Notes under the pieces: generated by a model
Databases searched by the model: none
What the model was told of the DNA's origin: nothing
Seen by the model: only the letters and a program-made list of their open reading frames with translations
Part shown: positions 54,138-61,247 of the stretch, piece by piece
Numbering within the stretch: the first letter of the stretch is position 1
Layout of the letters: each line of letters starts with the position of its first letter
Translations under genes and position numbers: made by a program
DNA from: Paenibacillus rigui
GTDB lineage: Bacteria > Bacillota > Bacilli > Paenibacillales > NBRC-103111
Reading direction: 5' to 3'
Assembly: GCF_002234615.1 (NCBI RefSeq)
Contig: NZ_NMQW01000002.1
Coordinates: 310,001-374,000 of the forward strand
DNA: 64,000 nucleotides

Positions 54138-54866
54138 TTATTTCTTACCATTTTGCGCAGCCCACTCGATCGCCGCATCGAACAGCTTCCACCCGTTATC
54201 CGTCAGCTTCGGTTCCTCACCGCTCGGAAGGGAGAAGAACACCTGGCGTGCCGGTACCGGCGAATTGGAAATATTTTTTGCGCCCTTCTCGTAAGCGAAC
54301 ACCGTTACCTTCTTATTGTCTCCGCTCGTCGGATATTCAGCTATAATAGCTGCCTCCTTGCCCGGGTGAAGTCCATACGAAATTTTCCCATCTTCCTTGT
54401 ACAAAGCAACCGTATCCTTCAGACCGGCTGCAATCGGATGCTTTGAATCGATAATTTGCACCGTCTTCACGCCTTCATCTTGTCCGAATTGCTGTGGACC
54501 GACCAAGCCCGCATCGCTGGCTGCCTGTGTTTTGGCATAGACGACCGGAATGGCAGATTGCCTTAGCTTCGTATCGATTTTGGAAGAGTTGACCGATTCA
54601 CTGACATAAATGACGCCGTAGCCGGCAGCTTTCTCTACGGTGAAATCTGCATCCACCACATCCATCACTTGATAGCCAAGTTTCTTCAGGTGGTTGATGA
54701 CAAACGGATCGCCGCCTCCTTCCTTCTTGCGGATCAGCATGATTTTCTTGGCATTGCCCGAGACGGCCCCGTTCGCGTCAGCGGCCGTTCCCTGCGTCGA
54801 TGCGGAGCACCCGAATAAGGTGAGCGCCATCACAATCGCAAGCAGTAAAGCCATACATTTTTTCAT
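54138..54866 (-). CDS. ThuA-like domain lipoprotein (copy 1 of the triplet)
   Basis: 242 residues, lipobox TLFGCSAS. Conserved blocks: KKIMLIRKKEGGGDPFVINH, GVIYVSESVNSSKID, IPVVYAKTQAAS, DSKHPIAAGLKDTVALYKED, VFAYEKGAKNIS and NGWKLFDAAIEWAAQ. The first block has Lys-Lys-Glu where copies 2 and 3 have Asp/Glu-Ser-Gly. AAGGAGG precedes the ATG; the open frame begins 13 codons earlier. It is the first of the triplet and follows the second permease gene by 88 bp. Confidence 0.8.
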   Translation of the reverse strand: MKKCMALLLAIVMALTLFGCSASTQGTAADANGAVSGNAKKIMLIRKKEGGGDPFVINHLKKLGYQVMDVVDADFTVEKAAGYGVIYVSESVNSSKIDTKLRQSAIPVVYAKTQAASDAGLVGPQQFGQDEGVKTVQIIDSKHPIAAGLKDTVALYKEDGKISYGLHPGKEAAIIAEYPTSGDNKKVTVFAYEKGAKNISNSPVPARQVFFSLPSGEEPKLTDNGWKLFDAAIEWAAQNGKK

Positions 54867-54954
54867 GGTCTGCGTTCCTCCTTCGATATCAATGAGTACG
54901 TTCAATAAGTGACATCGCTATGCTGATTGAACCTTCTCTTAAATGACTTTCCGC

Positions 54955-55923
54955 TTACTCGACCAGGCCCGTTCTCTCCACACCCTCAATGAACCAGCGC
55001 TGCGTGAAGGTGTAGAGCAGCATAGGCGGGATAATCATGAGAAACGTCGTTGCCATACGAATCGCTTCGTCATTGACGGATGGTCCGAACTGCTCGGCTT
55101 GCTGTTTGAGCGCATTCGCGATTCGGGAGATGCCCATCGACAAGGGCGCGGTTTCAATATCGGCCAAGTACATACTTGGCAAATAAAAATCGTTCCACGT
55201 CCAAACGAAGGAAAACAGGAACACAACCAGAATCGCCGGTTTCGCAAGCGGCATCATGACCTTATAAAAAATTTTGAACACGTTGGCTCCGTCAATCCGG
55301 GCCGCCTCCTCCAATTCCTTCGGCTGGGTCGAGAAAAATTGGCGGTAGATGATGACAAACAGGGCGCCTTTAAGTCCCAAGCCGAAAAATGCGGGAACGA
55401 TAATCGGATAAATCGTATTCAGCAGTCCCAGTTCTCTCGCGTAAATAATGTTAGGCAAAATCGTTACCTGCATCGGCACGATAAAAGTGAGGAGAAGGAA
55501 AAAAAACATCAGGTTTTTGAACGGAACCTTCAATCTTGCAAAAGCATAGCCTGTCACCGCGCACGACACCGTTTGCAATAAAGCAACAGATAACGACATA
55601 ATCAGCGTCAGGCTGAGTGCTTTCGGATATTTCAGCCACTCCCAGGCCTCCTGAAGATTGCCTAAATAGATCGTCCTCGGAAACCAGTTGACCGAAGGAT
55701 CCAGGAGATCGTCCGCATTTTTGACCATGGTCGTAACCATATGCAGGACCGGCTTCAGGTAAATGTAGGCGGTATCCAGCAAAATTAAATAAATGAATAA
55801 TTTAAACAGCAGGCCCTTATCGGCTTCCCGCCCTAGAATCACATATCGCGCCTTGCTCAGCCAGAGAAGCAGCGGCAGCTGCTCACGTCTTCGTTTCAGC
55901 TTCAATTGATTCAAATCTAACAT
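54955..55923 (-). CDS. Carbohydrate ABC permease, MalG type
   Basis: Membrane permease of 322 residues with about six helices. The EAA loop that contacts the ATPase is present (EEAARIDGANVFKIFYKVMMP). A polar N-terminal 40 residues precede helix 1. The start at MLDLNQLKLK has AGGGG 9 bp upstream. It pairs with the MalF-type gene 58 bp upstream. No cognate ATPase gene is in the window, so a shared MsmX-like ATPase is the likely energy source. Confidence 0.92.
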   Translation of the reverse strand: MLDLNQLKLKRRREQLPLLLWLSKARYVILGREADKGLLFKLFIYLILLDTAYIYLKPVLHMVTTMVKNADDLLDPSVNWFPRTIYLGNLQEAWEWLKYPKALSLTLIMSLSVALLQTVSCAVTGYAFARLKVPFKNLMFFFLLLTFIVPMQVTILPNIIYARELGLLNTIYPIIVPAFFGLGLKGALFVIIYRQFFSTQPKELEEAARIDGANVFKIFYKVMMPLAKPAILVVFLFSFVWTWNDFYLPSMYLADIETAPLSMGISRIANALKQQAEQFGPSVNDEAIRMATTFLMIIPPMLLYTFTQRWFIEGVERTGLVE

Positions 55924-55981
55924 TGTCACTCACCCCTATCCCCTTTCCATCAGGAAAGGCATTGATTCGTAAGCATTCTTG

Positions 55982-56848
55982 TTAATCCGATTGTCTTTGC
56001 GATTTGGTAGCCCTGCTGAATACAATGAAAATAATGGCCAGAAAGAAGCTGATGATTAGAAAATACAACCATATCAAGGCACTGTACTGCCCATATTCAC
56101 TGTCCCGGACCCTTTGCAAAATCGGATTAGTAGGGAAAGTAAACAGATCGACGACCGTATAAATCAGATTCAAGAATATAAACGGCGTCATCGCAGGCAG
56201 CGTAATTTTCCAGAACGTTTCCCAAGGCCCTGCGCCATCAATACGCGCCGCCTCGTATGCTGAGTTCGAAATCGTCTGCCGGCCTCCGAGGAAAATAAGA
56301 ATTTGTACGCCGGAGTACCACAGGATCAGAACGAAGGAGTCGAGAATCCCTACCAAGGGACCGGACCAGGTAGCCGAAAGATTAGCTTTAATGATGCCGG
56401 AAATGTTGTACTTGGACATAAAGGCAAGGTCGCCTTCCCCCTGCGTCAAAAACTCTTTGACCACTTCGCCTGTGGAAAGAATAACCGGCAAAAAGAAGAT
56501 GGCGCGGAAAAAGGTACGGCCTGCGAATTTTTGATTCAAAATAATGGCGATGAGCAGTGCGAACAATACGATAATCGGTATCATGAACAGCGCTTGCCTT
56601 AGAAACGGAAGCAAATCGTTGTACAAAATGCTCCCGTTCTCAAACAAAATGTAACGATAATGGGTTAAGCCTACATATTGCGTCGTCGTTTTGGTCGCCG
56701 TAATGGTCACCTTCTGAAAGCTCATAAACAAGGAATAACCGATCGGGAACGCCATAAACACAAGAAAACCGATAAACCAAGGAGCAATAAATAAAGAACC
56801 CTCCAGGTATTCGACCAGTGACGAGCGAAGTCTCAGTGTTTTTTTCAT
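55982..56848 (-). CDS. Carbohydrate ABC permease, MalF type
   Basis: 288 residues and six helices. The EAA motif reads YEAARIDGAGPWETFWKITLP, and the N-terminal helix is preceded by a short basic segment. GGAGGAGG lies before the ATG, which overlaps the stop of the DUF5696 gene by 4 bp. Together with the next permease it makes the channel of a sugar or oligosaccharide importer. Confidence 0.93.
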   Translation of the reverse strand: MKKTLRLRSSLVEYLEGSLFIAPWFIGFLVFMAFPIGYSLFMSFQKVTITATKTTTQYVGLTHYRYILFENGSILYNDLLPFLRQALFMIPIIVLFALLIAIILNQKFAGRTFFRAIFFLPVILSTGEVVKEFLTQGEGDLAFMSKYNISGIIKANLSATWSGPLVGILDSFVLILWYSGVQILIFLGGRQTISNSAYEAARIDGAGPWETFWKITLPAMTPFIFLNLIYTVVDLFTFPTNPILQRVRDSEYGQYSALIWLYFLIISFFLAIIFIVFSRATKSQRQSD

Positions 56849-59115
56849 CGGCTTCCTCCTCCCTGGATCACAAGATAGCTTTGAGCGGGAACATCCAATC
56901 CCCCGTCACGGTAAGGCTCCAAATTATAATTTACGACAATGCGCTTGCCATTCGCGTAAGTCGTCTCTTTGACATTGTCCGCCAAGGTCCGATGCCCGGT
57001 AATAAATTGATTCTGCACATCGCCGAGCGCCGCGTTATATGCCTTGTACTGCTCCGCGGCAAACGTTTCCCAATCCGGAAAATGCGTATTGTAGTAGCGG
57101 ATCCCATAGGCGTTCACATATTCCTTGGAAGCGGCTCGGGTGAAAATGAACGAGGGAATCGCCCCGTATTCGATATCCCGCAAAAAGTCCTTGACGTCCT
57201 CCTGCCGGTTATTCGCATACTCGGAGGAGTAAGTAAGCAGCCCATGCGCGGCGATCTGTGCGAAAGGAACCGCTTCATCCGTAAACAGATCGTAGGAATG
57301 GTCGTAAATCATCGTTTGAATATGGTTCACATAAGGCCATGCGTAGCTGTTCGAGCTTTTGCCCTGCACGCCGCCTAATGTCTCCTTGATGTTCTTCAGA
57401 ATGCTTTCCTGAACCTTCCTGGCTTCGTTCCTCGGAGAACCGTAGCCCGTATTATAATCGCTGAACAAACGCTGTCCGGTCCGATTGACCGATAGTCCGT
57501 CCACACCCAGCTTTTTATATTCGACTAAATCCTTCTTCACGGCTGCCTCAACGAATTTCTCGCTGGCCATCGCAACCCGTGTATTGTTGTACAGCAGGTT
57601 TTGCGTAATGTTCCGGCCCGCCAGATTAACCATTGCGTGGAATTTCTCGTCAAAGCCTCCACCGCCCGTATTGTTTGCAGCGTATTCGGTATCCAGATAA
57701 ATGCGGTACTTGGATTGATGGGCGCGGTCGATCAATGACTTCATTCCTTGATCTCCGCCGATGCGGGAGTCTACCGGCAATCCTTTGCCCAGAGAGCTGT
57801 AGCCGCCTTGCTGCCAGCCCATGAAGGTCAGCGCCATATTTTTGATCCCATTAGCGGATAACTTATCGATCATTTGCTCCGCTTCCCCTGTATGCGTCAG
57901 ATCAATGTAGCGGTCGCTGACCACACCCTTTTCTTGGTCCCCGCCAATAAAATCGACATGCATCGGCAGGTTGGGATCAGCAGCGGCAACCGGCTTCATG
58001 CCTTTCACTTGCATCAAGTAATCGCGGTACGTTTGAGCCATGCCGACATAATCTGTTTTGGCCATATCAAGAATATAGTAGCGAACCGACCGGTCGCCGC
58101 CGAACAGCTCATCTTTGTTATAGGCAGCAAAGCCCCATTCATCAGGAGAATTCCGGCTCGTAAACTGCAGGAAGCTGGCCCGGAAATTCATTTGGGCGGT
58201 TACCCAGTTGTAGTTGCTGAGCACGCCTGAAGGAGACGCGACGACCTCGGCATATTCTTCTCCTTCATTAAGCACGGCCAGAAAGCCTTTAGGCCCGGAT
58301 TTCAACCCGAACACTGGCATCATGATACGGTTTCGGTTGTTGCTCATGCCTCCGAAGGCCTGGTCTTGACCATAAACGCTTTCATCGTACAGCTTATTGA
58401 CATTCAGCTGATTCTCTTTGAAGCGGATCAACGCGCCGGCTCCATCAGGTATGAACAGATAGCCGTCCTGGCCTGCTGAGTAGTCTGCGCCAAGGAAGGG
58501 AAACAAGCGCACCCAGACTAGCCCCATCTTCGTTTCCTTGATCCCTTCCCGAACGATCTTCGTTTCAATATAGTCCTTCTCAATTTTGACCTGAACCGGA
58601 ATCGTAAATCCCGAAGCCGGGAGCTCATACACCAGGGAAAAGCCGCCTGGAATGGATTGAACTTGCGTCACCTTTCCGCCTTCTGCGGCGAAATTCGTTT
58701 CCTTGGCTTGCAGAATCGTTTTGGAAAAGTCGACGTACTGCACCATCAGCGGAGAGCTCAGATGCTTTTTCCAGTTCTCCGAAATGGTTTCCTTGCTCCA
58801 ATGCTCCGGGTTCGGATACGAGCGGTACACATTGCCGTTGCGTTTATCCTCCACGATGAAATGGCCCGTCTTCTCGTCCATACTTAAGCGAAGCGTATCC
58901 GTTTCCGCCACATTTTTGAAATCGCCGTCCTTGGGCAGCTGGGCCTGCACACTGTTTTGCGGGGGAGCGGCATCGTTCTGGGCAGCGGCAGCCGTTCGTT
59001 CCTGCGGAGCGGTTTTGAACTGAAATTGAACATTCGTCAAAATAAGCAAAATGGCTGCCAAGAGAAGGACCGTCACGATGGTCGCTGTTTTGTTTAGTTT
59101 TGTTATCCATGTCAT
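56845..59115 (-). CDS. DUF5696-domain protein with N-terminal membrane anchor
   Basis: 756 residues. One hydrophobic segment (about 13-30) can act as an uncleaved anchor, followed by a Gln/Ala-rich stretch and a large extracytoplasmic part. I recognise the DUF5696 type from its place between YIP1-like and permease genes and from blocks such as GADYSAGQDGYLFIPDGAGAL, LTFMGWQQGGYSSLG and DSRIGGDQGMKSLIDRA, which look like a TIM-barrel glycoside-hydrolase-related fold. Function is unproven. ATGA overlaps on both sides couple it to its neighbours. I expect action on surface glycan before uptake, by inference. Confidence 0.75.
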   Translation of the reverse strand: MTWITKLNKTATIVTVLLLAAILLILTNVQFQFKTAPQERTAAAAQNDAAPPQNSVQAQLPKDGDFKNVAETDTLRLSMDEKTGHFIVEDKRNGNVYRSYPNPEHWSKETISENWKKHLSSPLMVQYVDFSKTILQAKETNFAAEGGKVTQVQSIPGGFSLVYELPASGFTIPVQVKIEKDYIETKIVREGIKETKMGLVWVRLFPFLGADYSAGQDGYLFIPDGAGALIRFKENQLNVNKLYDESVYGQDQAFGGMSNNRNRIMMPVFGLKSGPKGFLAVLNEGEEYAEVVASPSGVLSNYNWVTAQMNFRASFLQFTSRNSPDEWGFAAYNKDELFGGDRSVRYYILDMAKTDYVGMAQTYRDYLMQVKGMKPVAAADPNLPMHVDFIGGDQEKGVVSDRYIDLTHTGEAEQMIDKLSANGIKNMALTFMGWQQGGYSSLGKGLPVDSRIGGDQGMKSLIDRAHQSKYRIYLDTEYAANNTGGGGFDEKFHAMVNLAGRNITQNLLYNNTRVAMASEKFVEAAVKKDLVEYKKLGVDGLSVNRTGQRLFSDYNTGYGSPRNEARKVQESILKNIKETLGGVQGKSSNSYAWPYVNHIQTMIYDHSYDLFTDEAVPFAQIAAHGLLTYSSEYANNRQEDVKDFLRDIEYGAIPSFIFTRAASKEYVNAYGIRYYNTHFPDWETFAAEQYKAYNAALGDVQNQFITGHRTLADNVKETTYANGKRIVVNYNLEPYRDGGLDVPAQSYLVIQGGGSR

Positions 59116-61247
59116 CTTAAGATCAACTCCTGGCCCATTTCATAAATTAACGAAATCATATCACTGGTTAACCCGAGGGTAAGGAACAGCAGCACGCCAA
59201 TCACCAGCATCGTACACAAGGTAAGGATAATGTTCAACGCGGTTTCAACGACACTGTAGTTGTGAATGCTTTGTATTTTCCAGAACATGAGCAGCCCGAT
59301 CCATACGATCATTCCCTTGGATACAAAGCCGTACAGCGAGCCTTCAGACATCGTCATCACATTGGATAGGAAAGCCAGCGGCACCCCGATGACAATATAA
59401 GGAACCAGCGCATACGCACTGCCGATAAAAATATCCCTGAACCGCCCCTCGCCCCGATAAATGGAGCTAACTAAGTAATTCGATACAATCCAGGCGATCC
59501 ATACGATGAAAAACTGAGTGAATATGGAATAAATATCAATGCTGGTGGCAGCGTTAAAGGAAAAGCTGGTTACCAGCTCCTTCACTAACAGGGAGCCATA
59601 TACGCACAGGAGAACAATGACCGCACTCAGATAGCTCCCTTTTCCTTCGTAACGAACCGCAACAAACCCGTCGATCGGGTGCTTCATCGTGTAGAAGGCA
59701 TGTCGTATATTGGAAAGAAAATTCACCCGCGATTGCTTCCTCCGCTCCCGCCAACGGGTGCGGAATGCCCGTTTCTCCGTAAGCTTATCGGCAATAAAGT
59801 AGAAGATCGTACCGAATAGCACAAGACTCGCAAGCAGTGAAAAATGATCCTGGAACCACTTCATCCGGATTTGCCAGAACGCATCGGAGAAGCCCTGCTG
59901 ATCGCCTGCTTCCCGGAACAGACGCTCCGCCTCCTCATACCGCTCTTTTTTGAAGGCCGATTTGGCTAAACCGAGTATGGCTGGAGTAAACTGGGCGTTC
60001 ATCCGCAGCACGTCCTGCCATGGCTTCTCTCCCGCCTCATAATATCCTGCCAGAGTCTGTTGGTTGGCCTCGTCAACCTTTTGGCCGAACTCCGATAAGC
60101 GGAACACTTGAACGATGTTCTCCTGATCGTCAAGCACGAACAGTTCATTCCTTGCATTCACGTCGATAGCTACCGGGCTTTTGAGCAGGCCGACCTGCGA
60201 AGAGCCTACCGCGGATGGTCCTCCCCAGAAGTACAGCAAATTACCCGAAGCGTCATAATTCGTAATGTATTTGAATTGCTGATCTACGACAATCATGTTT
60301 CCGTGCTGGTCTACAGCGACATCGATCAGCTGCGGCAGGTTTGCCCCGGCTTTCCCCGCAGCAGTGAGCTGCGCATCCATCGGCCGGTATTCACCGAACG
60401 CTTTTTGCGAGCTGCGAAGCAAATTGTCCCCTTTAATATTCAGCTTTTTGAGCTGATCGATTTTGGCCATGCCGCCGGTTACAGTATAAATATAGCCGTT
60501 TTTATCTGTAGCGACGCTGTTGATGGTCTCAGGCCGCTTCGCAACCTCATTTGCATACATTTCCCTCGTATACAACCATCGCTTTAACGCATCCAGAGGC
60601 GAGAGCGCAGTCCGGTTCGCACCAAAAAATCCTTGAAACTTGCCGTTCGGGTCCAGCAGCAGCAAGCCCTCATAGCCGCCATGTACGGCAATGTACAGGA
60701 AGCCGCGTTCATCCACCATCACCTTGCCCGGATCATAAACGAACGTCTCCGGAATGTAACGAGATACAGGACGCACAAATTCCTGCTGCTTCTTCCCATC
60801 CTTATCCAGCTTTACGACACGCTTATTGCCCGTATCCGCAATGTAAATATTGCCTTCCTTCGTCACGAACACACCTTCGGGCTTTGACAGTGGGCTGTCC
60901 GGAATCGTAATATAACGGATCAGCTGCCCTTTCTCGTTCATATGAACGATCCGGTTATTGCCGGTATCCGCGATGTAAATTTCATTTTTGGCATCCACAA
61001 AAATGTCCTTCGGATTTTTCATGGATGATTTTACCTTGACCGTCGGCTTCGCCGGGTCTGTCGTGTACAAATCCTGACCGATGACTCCGATCGGGTAGTA
61101 AGCGGGCTGCAGCCAGATTAAATTGTTGTAGCTGTCCTTTGTATAGGTGGAGTATTTCACTGCAGCGTCAGCAGTTCCAGGCAGCAGCAGCGCAGTGCAC
61201 ACAAGAATGGACACAAGTAACCGCTTCCACCTGCTTATTTTTATCAT
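59112..61247 (-). CDS. NHL-repeat and YIP1-domain membrane protein
   Basis: 711 residues. Signal or anchor (8-28), then an NHL-type beta-propeller (about 65-390) with repeated DAKNEIYIADTGNNRIVHMN and EGNIYIADTGNKRVVKLD motifs. A short TPR-like helical region follows (KSAFKKERYEEAERLFREAG). One helix comes next, then a YIP1-like bundle of four to five helices (about 520-711). The fusion of a surface propeller with a YIP1 bundle next to sugar permeases is typical of some Paenibacillus operons but has no known role. It overlaps both neighbours by 4 bp. Confidence 0.8.
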   Translation of the reverse strand: MIKISRWKRLLVSILVCTALLLPGTADAAVKYSTYTKDSYNNLIWLQPAYYPIGVIGQDLYTTDPAKPTVKVKSSMKNPKDIFVDAKNEIYIADTGNNRIVHMNEKGQLIRYITIPDSPLSKPEGVFVTKEGNIYIADTGNKRVVKLDKDGKKQQEFVRPVSRYIPETFVYDPGKVMVDERGFLYIAVHGGYEGLLLLDPNGKFQGFFGANRTALSPLDALKRWLYTREMYANEVAKRPETINSVATDKNGYIYTVTGGMAKIDQLKKLNIKGDNLLRSSQKAFGEYRPMDAQLTAAGKAGANLPQLIDVAVDQHGNMIVVDQQFKYITNYDASGNLLYFWGGPSAVGSSQVGLLKSPVAIDVNARNELFVLDDQENIVQVFRLSEFGQKVDEANQQTLAGYYEAGEKPWQDVLRMNAQFTPAILGLAKSAFKKERYEEAERLFREAGDQQGFSDAFWQIRMKWFQDHFSLLASLVLFGTIFYFIADKLTEKRAFRTRWRERRKQSRVNFLSNIRHAFYTMKHPIDGFVAVRYEGKGSYLSAVIVLLCVYGSLLVKELVTSFSFNAATSIDIYSIFTQFFIVWIAWIVSNYLVSSIYRGEGRFRDIFIGSAYALVPYIVIGVPLAFLSNVMTMSEGSLYGFVSKGMIVWIGLLMFWKIQSIHNYSVVETALNIILTLCTMLVIGVLLFLTLGLTSDMISLIYEMGQELILR

